Below are positions 44,949 through 53,589 of a DNA stretch of 64,000 nt, one piece after another (position 1 is the first letter of the stretch; each line of letters starts with the position of its first letter). This DNA comes from Chitinibacter bivalviorum. GTDB lineage: Bacteria > Pseudomonadota > Gammaproteobacteria > Burkholderiales > Chitinibacteraceae. The position numbers were made by a program, and so were the translations under genes. The stretch is from positions 434,001-498,000 of the forward strand of contig NZ_CP058627.1 of the NCBI RefSeq assembly GCF_013403565.1, given 5' to 3'. Below the pieces are notes generated by a model. It was not told where the DNA came from, did not search any database, and was given only the letters and a program-made list of their open reading frames with translations.

Positions 44949-45293
44949 ATGGCTTATCGTTTCCGTATTTCAGCAACTGCGTTCGTTCAACTGCAACAGC
45001 TACAAGTGCCAATGGCGCTCATCGAATATTTGGCCCAGCCCGCTTGGCGGGGTTCGGCACCCATGCTATCGAGCCGCATGCTTGCGCAAATGCCGCCATC
45101 ATTGCGGATGATGGCGCAGCGTTTTCTCGGCTTGTATGTCACGGCCAATGGTGAAGGCGAGGTCACCAGCGTACAGCGCATGCAGCATCGCTTGGCCAGC
45201 GCCGCGCAGGCCGATCACTATGGACTGGTCGTGAATCAGCAGCCTGGCGCAGCACAGCACGAAATCAATTGGCGCACGCCTATCGGTGCCTAA
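44949..45293 (+). CDS. Unknown protein, 114 residues
   Basis: Not recognised. ATG 44949 has GAGG eight bases upstream and begins MAYRFRISATAFVQLQQL. The protein is soluble, rich in Gln, Met and Ala, with a helical middle (MLSSRMLAQMPPSLRMMAQRFLGLYV) and a beta-like end (HYGLVVNQQPGAAQHEINWRTPIG). The composition and codon use match the neighbours. It has its own promoter-like region with palindromes and ends at a palindromic repeat (45295), so it is probably a single-gene unit under a specific regulator. Confidence 0.6.
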   Translation: MAYRFRISATAFVQLQQLQVPMALIEYLAQPAWRGSAPMLSSRMLAQMPPSLRMMAQRFLGLYVTANGEGEVTSVQRMQHRLASAAQADHYGLVVNQQPGAAQHEINWRTPIGA

Positions 45294-45294
45294 T

Positions 45295-45341
45295 GGGTAT
45301 TGCTTTGTAGATCAATAATGATGTTGATTTGAAGCAAATAC
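45295..45341. repeat. Intergenic palindromic element (GGTATTG family, copy 4)
   Basis: GGGTATTGCTTTGTAGATCAA (split here: GGGTATTGC, TTTGTAGATCAA) at 45295-45315 pairs imperfectly with TTGATTTGAAGCAAATAC (45324-45341). The left arm differs at only two of 22 positions from the minus-strand arm of the tilS-mutS copy at 22617-22638. It begins two bases after a stop codon. Confidence 0.6.
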
Positions 45342-45425
45342 ACGCTATGGGTATTGATGATGGTTGGGCGTAGCTGCCGAGTATTTGCTACACTCCACAC
45401 CATTCGTCTGTAAAGGTTTAAACCC

Positions 45426-47093
45426 ATGGCTCAATATGTAATGTCCATGCTCCGCGTGAGCAAAATCGTACCGCCCAAGCGCCAAATTATTAAAGACATT
45501 TCCCTGTCTTTTTTCCCCGGCGCAAAAATCGGTCTCTTGGGTCTGAATGGCTCAGGTAAATCGACCGTATTGAAAATCATGGCCGGCGTTGACAAAGAAT
45601 ACGACGGCGAAGTGCAGCATTTGCCCGGCATTAAAATCGGCTATCTGGCGCAAGAGCCAGAATTGACCGCCACCAATACCGTACGTCAAGAAGTTGAAAG
45701 CGGTTTGGGCGAAGTATTTGAAGCGCAAGCCAAGCTCGAAGCCGTGTACGCCGCTTACGCTGAAGAAGGCGCTGATTTTGACGCGCTGGCGGAAGAGCAA
45801 GCGCGCTTGGAAGCGATTATTTCCGCAGGCTCGGGCGAAAACGTCGAGCTGCAACTGGAAATCGCCGCCGATGCGCTGCGTTTGCCAGAGTGGGACGCGA
45901 TTGTTGGCAATCTATCCGGTGGTGAAAAACGCCGTGTTGCGCTATGCAAATTGCTGTTGTCGAAGCCCGATATGCTCTTGCTCGACGAACCAACCAATCA
46001 CTTGGATGCCGAGTCGGTTGAATGGCTGGAGCAATTCTTGGTGCGCTTCCCGGGGACCGTCGTGGCCGTAACGCACGATCGTTACTTCCTCGACAACGCT
46101 GCTGAGTGGATTTTGGAGTTGGACCGTGGCCAAGGTATCCCTTGGAAAGGCAACTACTCTTCTTGGTTGGAGCAAAAAGAAGCGCGTTTGAAGTTGGAAG
46201 AATCGCAAGAATCGGCGCGTCAGAAAGCTCTGAACAAAGAGTTGGAATGGGTACGTCAAAATGCCAAAGGCCGCCAAGCCAAATCCAAAGCGCGTATCGC
46301 ACGCTTTGAAGAATTGAGCAGCTTTGAGCATCAAAAACGCAATGAAACCCAAGAGATCTTTATCCCTGTGGCCGAGCGTTTGGGCGATAAAGTAATTGAA
46401 TTCAAAGGCGTTTCTAAAGCCTTTGGTGATCGCTTGTTGATAGATAATCTGAGCTTTAACGTACCAGCCGGTGCGATCGTCGGCATTATCGGCCCCAATG
46501 GCGCGGGTAAATCAACGCTGTTCAAAATGATCGCTGGCAAAGAGTTGCCCGATAGCGGTGAAGTTGAAATCGGCCAAACCACGCAAATGGCCTTTGTTGA
46601 GCAAAGCCGCGAAGGTCTGGAAAACAGCAAAACCGTATTTGAAGACGTTTCGGGTGGTCATGACGTGATCAACGTCGGCAAATTTGAAATGAGCAGCCGT
46701 GCGTATCTGGGCCGCTTTAACTTCAAAGGCGCAGATCAGGCGAAAATCGTCGGCAACCTATCAGGTGGTGAGCGCGGTCGTTTGCACTTGGCCAAAACGC
46801 TACTGAAAGGCGGCAATGTTTTGCTGCTCGACGAGCCATCAAATGATCTGGACGTTGAAACCCTGCGCGCACTGGAAGACGCTTTGCTGGAGTTTGCCGG
46901 TACGGCCTTTGTGATCTCCCACGATCGCTGGTTCCTCGACCGTATCGCGACACACATTTTGGCGGCTGAAGGCAATTCGCAATGGACTTTCTTCGACGGC
47001 AATTATCAAGAATACGAAGCTGATAAACGCAAACGTCTGGGTGAAGAGGGTGCGAAACCAAAACGTATCCGCTACAAACCGATTGCACGTTAA
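45426..47093 (+). CDS. ettA: Energy-dependent translational throttle protein EttA (ABC-F)
   Basis: A 555-residue soluble ABC-F protein with two ATPase domains and no membrane segment. Walker A sites are GLNGSGKST (about 38-46) and GPNGAGKST (about 357-365). Signature motifs are NLSGGEKRRVALCKLLL and NLSGGERGRLHLAKTLL, with Walker B LLLDEPTNHLD and LLLDEPSNDLD. The linker and the arm insertion between them fit EttA, which sits in the ribosomal E site and gates entry into elongation according to the ADP/ATP ratio. The length equals E. coli EttA (555). A good terminator follows. Confidence 0.95.
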   Translation: MAQYVMSMLRVSKIVPPKRQIIKDISLSFFPGAKIGLLGLNGSGKSTVLKIMAGVDKEYDGEVQHLPGIKIGYLAQEPELTATNTVRQEVESGLGEVFEAQAKLEAVYAAYAEEGADFDALAEEQARLEAIISAGSGENVELQLEIAADALRLPEWDAIVGNLSGGEKRRVALCKLLLSKPDMLLLDEPTNHLDAESVEWLEQFLVRFPGTVVAVTHDRYFLDNAAEWILELDRGQGIPWKGNYSSWLEQKEARLKLEESQESARQKALNKELEWVRQNAKGRQAKSKARIARFEELSSFEHQKRNETQEIFIPVAERLGDKVIEFKGVSKAFGDRLLIDNLSFNVPAGAIVGIIGPNGAGKSTLFKMIAGKELPDSGEVEIGQTTQMAFVEQSREGLENSKTVFEDVSGGHDVINVGKFEMSSRAYLGRFNFKGADQAKIVGNLSGGERGRLHLAKTLLKGGNVLLLDEPSNDLDVETLRALEDALLEFAGTAFVISHDRWFLDRIATHILAAEGNSQWTFFDGNYQEYEADKRKRLGEEGAKPKRIRYKPIAR

Positions 47094-47116
47094 TTAGCTT
47101 TAGTGTTCAGCTAAGT

Positions 47117-47142
47117 AAAAAGCAGCTTTGGCTGCTTTTTTT
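47117..47142 (+). terminator. Intrinsic terminator of ettA
   Basis: AAAAAGCAGC, TTTG loop, GCTGCTTTTT followed by more T: a 10-bp stem 24 bases after the ettA stop. Confidence 0.92.
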
Positions 47143-47282
47143 ATGCGTCTAAATAACGCAAGCGCACTTTAGGCACTAGATCTTAGGTGTTGCATGTGTG
47201 CACGAACTTCGTGACGCAAATAGAAAATTTAAACAATGTACTTAAAATATCAAAATCATTCATTCAATTAACTGAGAATTAT

Positions 47283-47873
47283 ATGTTCTTACGAAAAACA
47301 CTTGCGTCTATTTTGTGTGCGTCGACTATTTTGCTATCTGGTTGTATCCATACAGTCGATGCGATTAATTTAAAGCATCAACCAGCGCAAACAATCACAA
47401 AATTACCACAAGCTAGTAATCAAAAGGTCTCTATAAATGTATTTGATGCACGGGCAGATAAGTCAAAGGTTGGAACTAAAATTGACGGAATGGGAAACCC
47501 CGCAGCAGCAATTATCGCTACGGAAGATGTTGCATTTGTCATGAAAAAAAGCATCGAATCTGAATTGGTGCAGCGCGGATTTGCAATCAGCGACACTGCT
47601 CCGGTTGCTATGAATGTTAATTTGAATGCGTTTATGAGCTCATTTGATCTGGGCTTCTTGAAGTTGGACTCAAAGGCCGAAATAAAAATGTCAGTTAATA
47701 TCGCTAATTCAGGTAAGAATTATCAACTTGACATTCAGGCTGTAGGTGGCGAGAAATTTATTCAAGTCGTTGATGGAGATAATGCGAGAATTGCACTAGA
47801 AATGGCGATTGATAATGCGCTGAATCAGCTTTTTGCAGATTCCAAAGTCATCGAGACCTTGACTGCGCGCTAA
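47283..47873 (+). CDS. YajG-like lipoprotein
   Basis: A 196-residue lipoprotein: MFLRKTLASILCASTILLSGC is a signal peptide with lipobox LSGC. ATG 47283 was chosen because it starts that peptide, although the ribosome-binding site is weak. The mature part (KVSINVFDARADKSKVGTKIDGMGNPAAAI, then VAFVMKKSIESELVQRGFAI) resembles the YajG family of small outer-membrane lipoproteins of unknown function. The gene and its leader are clearly richer in A and T than ettA before it, which may mean transfer or relaxed codon use. Confidence 0.72.
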   Translation: MFLRKTLASILCASTILLSGCIHTVDAINLKHQPAQTITKLPQASNQKVSINVFDARADKSKVGTKIDGMGNPAAAIIATEDVAFVMKKSIESELVQRGFAISDTAPVAMNVNLNAFMSSFDLGFLKLDSKAEIKMSVNIANSGKNYQLDIQAVGGEKFIQVVDGDNARIALEMAIDNALNQLFADSKVIETLTAR

Positions 47874-47941
47874 AAAATGAGCACTTACAATTTGCCGAAA
47901 TAAAAGCCATTGTCGAGTGCCCATTGATCGATTTTGATGCT

Positions 47942-48109
47942 TTAAATACGAGTGGTTTCTAATTGCGCCAGCCGATTCAGAATTGACTGTTTTTCTTCGT
48001 CGCTGGCTTTGCCCCAGCGACGTAGCTCGTCCAGTGTGCGCAGGCAGCCGATGCAATGCTTGCCTGTGTCATCGAGTTGGCACAATTTAATGCAGGGCGA
48101 TTCAATCAT
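47942..48109 (-). CDS. DUF1289 small cysteine protein
   Basis: A 55-residue protein: [26 protein letters not shown] gives the DUF1289 C-x3-C-x8-C-x2-C-x-RT pattern. The ATG giving MIESPC was chosen; it overlaps the 3' end of trhO by 8 bases, so it is likely translated after it. The function is unknown, but DUF1289 proteins often sit next to rhodanese-type or RNA-modification genes. The second copy in this window is at 10368. Confidence 0.82.
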   Translation of the reverse strand: MIESPCIKLCQLDDTGKHCIGCLRTLDELRRWGKASDEEKQSILNRLAQLETTRI

Positions 48110-49094
48110 TTTTTTGCGCGCGTGCCTTGTCTTGTTCTTTGCGTAATTGCTTTTGCTGGCGGTGCAGCTCGGCGGCTTTGGCTGCATCGCTGCCGATGTG
48201 GGCTTCGCCGCGCTGCTTGGCTAAGCTAACTTGCTTTTGACGCTCTAGGAAACGTTGCTGTTGCTCTGGGGTATGCTTGCCAAAGCAATGTGGGCAGCAG
48301 GCGCCAAGGATATACTGCTCGCTTTTCTTTTCGTCTTCCGATAGTGGCATGCGGCAGGCGTGGCATTGATCGTATTGGCCTTTTTCCAGTTTGTGATTGA
48401 CGGCAACACGCTCGTCGAACACGAAACATTCGCCTTCCCACATTGTGTCGGTTTCTGGCACTTCTTCCAGATATTTCAAAATGCCGCCTTCTAGGTGGTA
48501 AACCTCTTCAAAGCCTTGCTCTTTCAAATAGGCGGTCGATTTTTCACAGCGAATACCGCCGGTGCAAAACATCGCGACTTTTTTGTTTTTCGCCGGATCC
48601 AGGTTTTGCTTCACGTAATCGGGAAACTCGCGGAAAGTTTCTGTTTTGGGGTTGATCGCGCCTTTGAACGTACCGATTTGTACTTCGTAATCATTGCGCG
48701 TATCGACCAGCACCACGTCGGGATCGGAAATCAGCGCATTCCAGTCTTTGGGCTTGACGTAAGTGCCGACCACGCGACGTGGGTCGATCCCTTCAATGCC
48801 CATCGTGACGATTTCTTTTTTCAGTTTCACCTTGGTGCGGTGAAACGGCATAGTGTCGTCAAAGGAAAATTTCACGACGATATTTTCCAACCCCGGCTGT
48901 TTATCCAGCCAAGCGAGTAGTGCATCGATGCCTTCCTGTGTGCCTGCTACCGTGCCGTTGATGCCTTCCAAAGCCAGCAATAAAGTGCCACGAATGCCAT
49001 TGCCCAGCATTTGATTGAGCAGCGGCTGGCGCAGCTCGACATAGTTTTCCAGCGAAACAAATTTATACAGCGCACACACAACAACTTGAGACAT
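48102..49094 (-). CDS. trhO: tRNA uridine 5-oxyacetic acid pathway hydroxylase TrhO (rhodanese domain)
   Basis: A 330-residue YceA/TrhO protein. An N-terminal acylphosphatase-like region ([45 protein letters not shown]) is followed by a rhodanese domain with active-site Cys in [17 protein letters not shown], then a C-terminal Cys-rich part ([19 protein letters not shown]). TrhO uses O2 to hydroxylate U34 of tRNAs to ho5U, a precursor of cmo5U. The ATG giving [12 protein letters not shown] was chosen for the AGGAG eight bases upstream. The basic C-terminal tail is Gln/Lys/Ala-rich. Confidence 0.92.
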   Translation of the reverse strand: MSQVVVCALYKFVSLENYVELRQPLLNQMLGNGIRGTLLLALEGINGTVAGTQEGIDALLAWLDKQPGLENIVVKFSFDDTMPFHRTKVKLKKEIVTMGIEGIDPRRVVGTYVKPKDWNALISDPDVVLVDTRNDYEVQIGTFKGAINPKTETFREFPDYVKQNLDPAKNKKVAMFCTGGIRCEKSTAYLKEQGFEEVYHLEGGILKYLEEVPETDTMWEGECFVFDERVAVNHKLEKGQYDQCHACRMPLSEDEKKSEQYILGACCPHCFGKHTPEQQQRFLERQKQVSLAKQRGEAHIGSDAAKAAELHRQQKQLRKEQDKARAQKND

Positions 49095-49532
49095 GTCCAC
49101 AACTCCTCGCCGTTTTCGGCAAAACCTAGTACGCCCAACAGCAGTACCTAGGGTGGGGGGATTTTTGATCAGGCGCAATTATACGGTGATTATTGCTTGA
49201 CGTGTGATGGAGTCTGGCGTAAAGCAAGTGCGGCCAAATTGTTTGGGGTATCTGTGTTGGCGCCTTATTTAACATGCACTACATACATATACCCATTGTT
49301 TTGTGGGTGGGCACATTTGTAATGCGGCTATTTAACTGATCAGTGGCGCGCCTATGGCAGACGCGTCACTGCGTTGCGCATGCAAATGCCATCTTCAGGA
49401 AAAAACTGAGGATTCATTCGGTTAAAGCGAATTTATTTCGCCATCATTCTGGAATAGTCTGGTAATCGTTACAGCAGTAGAAATTCATCATCAATCACTG
49501 CTAATTTATTAATCCAGTTGAAGGATATCAAT
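49095..49532. other. Intergenic region without a gene
   Basis: No convincing open frame or RNA gene. It holds a 10-bp imperfect inverted repeat (CAGTGGCGCG at 49341-49350, CGCGTCACTG at 49362-49371, one mismatch) and a short ACCCA/TGGGT pair near 49280. The promoters of trhO (minus) and the 99-residue gene (plus) must lie here, but none stands out. Confidence 0.5.
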
Positions 49533-49832
49533 ATGGCCAAATATCAGTTTTTCGAGTTAACTCAAGATGGCAAAAAGCTCGTTCGCTATTTATGCACTGA
49601 TCTCATCAATTTCACGCAAGAAAAAGATCGTTTATTGGCACAAGGTTTTGAAGTGATGGGCGATATGATTTATGCCGGAAATGAAGAAGAGGCAATCGCG
49701 CACTTTAATAGCGGTATGGTCTATCCATTGGAGGAATATAATAAGTCTAATATCGTTGGTGGATTGTTTTATTGCGTCAAAAGTTTGGCTGAATCGGCCA
49801 GTGGCTTATTACATCGCCGTTCTGATAATTAG
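49533..49832 (+). CDS. Unknown protein, 99 residues, upstream of SPFH gene
   Basis: Not recognised. AAGGA lies seven bases ahead of the ATG (MAKYQFFELTQDGKK). It is soluble and mixed alpha/beta, with RLLAQGFEVMGDMIYAGNEEEAIAHFNSGMVYPLEEYN in the middle. The KDRLLAQGFEV... pattern suggests a small regulatory or phage-like protein. The SPFH gene follows after 39 bases, so they may share a transcript. Confidence 0.65.
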   Translation: MAKYQFFELTQDGKKLVRYLCTDLINFTQEKDRLLAQGFEVMGDMIYAGNEEEAIAHFNSGMVYPLEEYNKSNIVGGLFYCVKSLAESASGLLHRRSDN

Positions 49833-49871
49833 TCGCCGAGTTGATATATACCAAAAATTATAAATAAAGAG

Positions 49872-50774
49872 ATGAGAGAAAAAATGCAAATTATAAGCAA
49901 TATTCGTGTACTAGGCATGCTCGCGGTCGCTGCCGTCATTGGCTTTATCCTGCATTTGTTTGTGGCCTCGGTATCGGCCAATCATGTCGGGGTTGAGTTT
50001 AATCGTATCGATGGTAAGGTTGAGCCGATTCCATTATCCAGCGGTTGGCATTTTATTGGAATTGGTACCAGCGTCGTAGAATTTCCGACCTTTACTCAAA
50101 CTTATACCTGGACTCAATCAAAAACCGAAGGATCGCCTGCTGATGAATCAATGAATTTTCAGGTGGCATCTGGCGTGGTGATTAATGCGGATATTAGTAT
50201 TTCGTACAGTATTGATTCGAGTAAAGCCCCTGTGCTGTATCAAAAATACAAACGTGGCTACGAGGAAATTACCAGCCAGATTATTCGCAATGCCATTCGT
50301 AATGCATTAAATAATTATGGCACGGCATATGATGCGGAAGGATTATTAGCTGGCGGTAAAATTCGCTTGGCTGAGCAGGTGCGGGCTAAAATTAATCATG
50401 AAATGAATCAATATGGCATTGTGGTAGAGCAATTTGGTTTTGTGAATGAATTGCGCCTACCCGCCAATATTCAAGGCGCGATTAATGCCAAAATTCAGGC
50501 CACCCAAGAGGCCTTGCAATCTGAAGCCCTGCTGCGCAAAAACCAAGCTGATGCTGCCAATGCAGTAGCGGTGGCAAAAGGTAAGGCCGATGCCAAAATC
50601 GCTGAAGCGCAAGGTGATGCGCGAGCGCTGGAAGTGGTCGGTGAAGCGATCAAGAAATACGGTGCTGAGGCCGCGCAGGTGAAAAACCAAACGTTGTGGA
50701 TCGAGAAATGGAATGGTCAATTGCCTACGACCAGCTTGGGCACCAACACCACGGCGATGATCGGTGTGAAATAA
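49872..50774 (+). CDS. SPFH/Band 7 (prohibitin-like) membrane protein
   Basis: A 300-residue protein with an N-terminal membrane helix (about 10-33) and a Band 7 domain (about 36-200; VGVEFNRIDGKVEPIPLSSGWHFI, then SGVVINADISISYSID). A coiled coil rich in Ala, Lys and Glu follows (AKIQATQEALQSEALLRKNQADAANAVAVAKGKADAKI) and is typical for oligomer formation. Such proteins build membrane-bound rings or microdomains that control proteases. An ATG four codons later is an alternative start. No FtsH, NfeD or protease partner is adjacent. A terminator follows. Confidence 0.85.
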   Translation: MREKMQIISNIRVLGMLAVAAVIGFILHLFVASVSANHVGVEFNRIDGKVEPIPLSSGWHFIGIGTSVVEFPTFTQTYTWTQSKTEGSPADESMNFQVASGVVINADISISYSIDSSKAPVLYQKYKRGYEEITSQIIRNAIRNALNNYGTAYDAEGLLAGGKIRLAEQVRAKINHEMNQYGIVVEQFGFVNELRLPANIQGAINAKIQATQEALQSEALLRKNQADAANAVAVAKGKADAKIAEAQGDARALEVVGEAIKKYGAEAAQVKNQTLWIEKWNGQLPTTSLGTNTTAMIGVK

Positions 50775-50808
50775 GTTATCGCGGAGTGAATTGCGAAACG
50801 CGACGAAT

Positions 50809-50838
50809 AAAAGCCCATCCAACGCAGGATGGGCTTTT
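50809..50838. terminator. Bidirectional intrinsic terminator
   Basis: AAAAGCCCATCC, AACGCA loop, GGATGGGCTTTT: a perfect 12-bp stem between the convergent SPFH and OLD-type genes. Confidence 0.93.
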
Positions 50839-50862
50839 ATTATTTCAAGCAGCGTAATTGCT

Positions 50863-52572
50863 TCAATAATCGGGCAGCGTCGTGCTGCGCTCTTGCAAGA
50901 TGGCAAACATGGTTTGGAATATCGCTGGAATACGCTCGCGCCCCGCCAGCTCGGCGGCCTCGGCGATTTCCAGCGCCATCCCCGGTTTGCTGTGATTGCG
51001 CAGCGCGCGGTTGATGATCTCTTCGTCCGGCAGCGGCACTTGCGCTTGCAATGCCAGAGCTGCGGCGTGTTGCGGTGAAATCGGGTTTTTATAGCTAGTA
51101 GCCGCAGTGCGATACACCTCGGCAAAGCCGTTATCCCATAGGAAATGCTCGATATCGCGGCTTGGCAGCACGGTGATGTGCTGTGCTTCATCGCGATCGC
51201 GCAGCAATTTTTGCGCGCGTTGCTGATATTTTTGCCCCGCATCGTCTCCATCGCACACTACATGCCAATGAATGCCCAGATGATCGGCAAATTTAATCAG
51301 CGGCGCGAGCCCGGCTTGGGCAAACTCGACGCAGCGGATGCCTTCCAGCGGGAAATTCACGCCGCAGATACGCGCTAATTCGGGCAGCAGCCAAAACTCC
51401 GTTTCACCTTCAACCAGCAGCCAGACGCGGGCAAACATGCTGCTGGCGCGGTTGCTGCGAATATGAAATGCCACTTTGCGCGCATCGGTCATCGACAGCG
51501 CGTTTTCCGCCAGCTGATACACATGCACATGATTGGGCCAGCGCACCAAACGGCGCAGCGCCTGCTGCGGAAAGCTCGCCAGCAGATCGCCGTGATTGGT
51601 GGTAATGATTTTTTGCAACGGCAATTGCTCGATCAGCCCCCACAACATCGCTAGCTGAATCGGGTGCAAATGCGTTTCGGGGTCTTCCATCACCAAGATC
51701 GGATCGGCTTCATGGCTGAGCGGATGCTCGCCGCGCGCATGCAACAGCGCGCCCAGCAGCATCAGTAGCGCCACGCGTCGTAGATTCGATCCCGAACGAT
51801 TGGCAATCTCGACCAGACTATCTTCGTCGCGAAAATTGAGCGGCGCATTGGCAATTTGCTCGGCCAGCCTTTGCGTCGGTGCTTCAGCGGTAACGAGCTG
51901 CGCATTTTCGCTTAGCAGCTCTTGCATCGCCGCGAGGCCTTGGCGCAATTCCTGCGGATGCAATTGGTGTGGCACCGTCAAAATCCGCTCAAACACCGCG
52001 CGTACCGCATCGCCTGCCGGTAATTTGGGGTCTTCCGGCTGCGGGCTGGAGGCCAAGCGCGGGTGCTCCAGCCAATCGGTCAATTGCATATCGCGAAAGC
52101 GCAGTACCGGATGCAGGCGAATCAGCAAATCGGCCAGCGCATCGGTATCGGCATGCTCGATCTCCGCGCCATCGCCATTCACAAAATAGCGCCGCGCCCG
52201 AATCTCGCCATGGCCAAAACGCTCGGCAAAAAACCGCAGTGCCACACAGGCGGGTGGTGCTTCGCTCGCCTCAATCCCCGCTGGTGTCCACATGACTTCT
52301 TGCAATGCAGCCGGGGTATGGCCCTGAAAATACAGTGTGATATTGAGTCTGCGGGCAATACTGGCCCGACTATTGGCAACACGGTGGAAATCTTCGCTGG
52401 TAAACAAAGTCGCAACGGGCGCTGGCGCAGTCAGGCAACGGCACAGCGCCACGATCAAGCTGGTCTTGCCCCAGTTATTTTCCCCAAATAAAGCCGTCGC
52501 CGCCGCATCCAGCGTCAAATCAATCTGGCTAATGCCACGAAAATTAGTCACTTGCAGGCGAGTCAATTGCAT
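50863..52572 (-). CDS. OLD/YbjD-type ATPase-TOPRIM protein
   Basis: A 569-residue protein. The ATG giving MQLTRLQVTNFRGISQIDL was chosen because ABC-type ATPases of this group start so. Walker A is ALFGENNWGKTSLIVAL, where the usual N-x-x-GKS/T is kept; the signature and Walker B region is ILVMEDPETHLHPIQLAML, and the H-loop is IITTNHGDLLASFP. A C-terminal TOPRIM nuclease domain follows (LLVEGETEFWLLPELARI; HWHVVCDGDDAGQKY), giving the OLD-family order as in E. coli YbjD (DUF2813). OLD proteins are ATP-dependent nucleases; some act in phage defence. No UvrD-like helicase partner (as in Gabija) is adjacent. Confidence 0.85.
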   Translation of the reverse strand: MQLTRLQVTNFRGISQIDLTLDAAATALFGENNWGKTSLIVALCRCLTAPAPVATLFTSEDFHRVANSRASIARRLNITLYFQGHTPAALQEVMWTPAGIEASEAPPACVALRFFAERFGHGEIRARRYFVNGDGAEIEHADTDALADLLIRLHPVLRFRDMQLTDWLEHPRLASSPQPEDPKLPAGDAVRAVFERILTVPHQLHPQELRQGLAAMQELLSENAQLVTAEAPTQRLAEQIANAPLNFRDEDSLVEIANRSGSNLRRVALLMLLGALLHARGEHPLSHEADPILVMEDPETHLHPIQLAMLWGLIEQLPLQKIITTNHGDLLASFPQQALRRLVRWPNHVHVYQLAENALSMTDARKVAFHIRSNRASSMFARVWLLVEGETEFWLLPELARICGVNFPLEGIRCVEFAQAGLAPLIKFADHLGIHWHVVCDGDDAGQKYQQRAQKLLRDRDEAQHITVLPSRDIEHFLWDNGFAEVYRTAATSYKNPISPQHAAALALQAQVPLPDEEIINRALRNHSKPGMALEIAEAAELAGRERIPAIFQTMFAILQERSTTLPDY

Positions 52573-52707
52573 GGGGCGCTCGATCGGAGTGCGAGGGGGA
52601 TGGTGCGAGTCTAGCAAAAAATGGTGAGCTAGGGATTACAGCATCGGGAATGGTGATAGATAGGCTGGGTGTGGTCGTGTATCAAAATCAAACAGCAAAG
52701 ATTGGCA

Positions 52708-52795
52708 GGATGAGTCAAATGTGGCCGTAGATCCAAGGGGAGGCGTTAAGTGCGTTATCTGGGCTAGGGGCTGCATTCAACTCAAAGCGGGAAGT
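52708..52795 (+). repeat. Direct repeat, unit 1 of 2
   Basis: An 88-base unit starting GGATGAGTCAAATGTGGCCG and containing GATCCAAGGGGAGGCGTTAA and GGGCTAGGGGCTGCAT. A second copy at 52871-52958 differs at about 10 positions. It is non-coding. An inverted repeat (52801-52857) lies between the two copies. Confidence 0.85.
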
Positions 52796-52800
52796 AGGTA

Positions 52801-52857
52801 CGATTAGCGTAGCGTAATCGTACGAAAGTCATTCCTCCGATTACGCTACGCTAATCG
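52801..52857. repeat. Perfect 20-bp inverted repeat (REP-like hairpin)
   Basis: CGATTAGCGTAGCGTAATCG (52801-52820) and its exact reverse complement (52838-52857) surround a 17-base loop. The ATTAGCGTAGCGTAATC text is of the kind found as dispersed intergenic repeats in many proteobacteria. Confidence 0.85.
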
Positions 52858-52870
52858 GAGCTACGGAGCT

Positions 52871-52958
52871 GGATGAGTCAAATGTAGCTGCAGATCCAAG
52901 GGGAGGCGTTAATTGCGTTCTTTGGGCTAGGGGCTGCATACAACCCAAAGCGGAAAGC
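52871..52958 (+). repeat. Direct repeat, unit 2 of 2
   Basis: The second copy of the 88-base unit at 52708. It is followed by another imperfect palindrome: GTAGGGT (52963-52969) and ACCCTAC (53027-53033), with inner GTGCGC-type pairs. Confidence 0.85.
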
Positions 52959-53040
52959 TGCCGTAGGGTAATGAAACGCAAGCGTTGCGCACCATTTCGT
53001 CGCTCTGTCCCGCGTGCGCACGGCGCACCCTACACGGCTT

Positions 53041-53442
53041 TCAAAAAGTTACGCCATTTAGGTGTGCCTCAATACTTTGTGCGTTCTTAATATCTTCACC
53101 CGTGATGTCACCAGCTGATGGGCAGAGGGATATTCGCAAGATGCTATGTTCGCAGTGAATATAAACAGGAACGCCGAATATTTCACAATTACCGGGTTGT
53201 TCGATTAAGCACCCTGGAATTAAGTTTGGAAATTTACGAAACTCAGTTAATTCGTAAGTCTTTCCAGCTTCTCGTTGCTCTGGAATACTGCTATGGATTT
53301 TTGCTTTTACTCCAAGTTTCTCAAATATATGCAGAATATTAGTTTTGCCTGCATAAGCAATTTCCATTTCAAGTGATTCAAACAGCATGGGAGGGAAGCC
53401 GCAGCTTTCCCTTTTTAGTTTAAAATACGTCAGTTTATTCAT
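53041..53442 (-). CDS. Unknown protein, 133 residues, in accessory region
   Basis: Not recognised. The ATG giving MNKLTYFKLKRESCGFPPML was chosen because the coding-like sequence begins there; the frame stays open upstream but reads through repeat-like DNA. It is mixed alpha/beta with KLGVKAKIHSSIPEQREAGKTYELTEFRKFPNLIPGCLIEQ in the middle and no membrane segment. The gene is AT-rich compared with its surroundings. It sits between the repeat block and an IS1182-family element, so it looks like an acquired gene. A small immunity- or effector-type role is possible but not supported by any motif. Confidence 0.6.
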   Translation of the reverse strand: MNKLTYFKLKRESCGFPPMLFESLEMEIAYAGKTNILHIFEKLGVKAKIHSSIPEQREAGKTYELTEFRKFPNLIPGCLIEQPGNCEIFGVPVYIHCEHSILRISLCPSAGDITGEDIKNAQSIEAHLNGVTF

Positions 53443-53589
53443 TAATTTTCTTCGAAGTAAGGGCTGTACTTGGCCTACAACCACCTTTTTCGACCCAGAA
53501 CAGACTTGCAATTGGCTAAATTCAGCCACTGCACTCGACCCAGAGCGTTGACTGCTTGTCGGCAAGGTTATGGAATGTCTGTTTCTGGC
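53443..53589. other. Gap between orphan gene and IS1182-type element
   Basis: About 150 bases without a gene. It contains CGACCCAGA twice (about 53490 and 53540) within text of the type CGACCCAGAGCG...ACTGC. The right flank of the IS begins ACCCATTGCAGTCACTC, which looks like a continuation of the same dispersed repeat, split by the insertion. Confidence 0.4.

Noticed and set aside
50863..52572. Gabija-type defence system (GajA-like OLD nuclease)
   Set aside because: No UvrD-like GajB gene adjoins it; the sequence fits the stand-alone YbjD type better.
52708..52958. Possible CRISPR array
   Set aside because: Only two 88-base units with about ten differences, separated by one 75-base stretch that is itself an inverted repeat; no cas genes.
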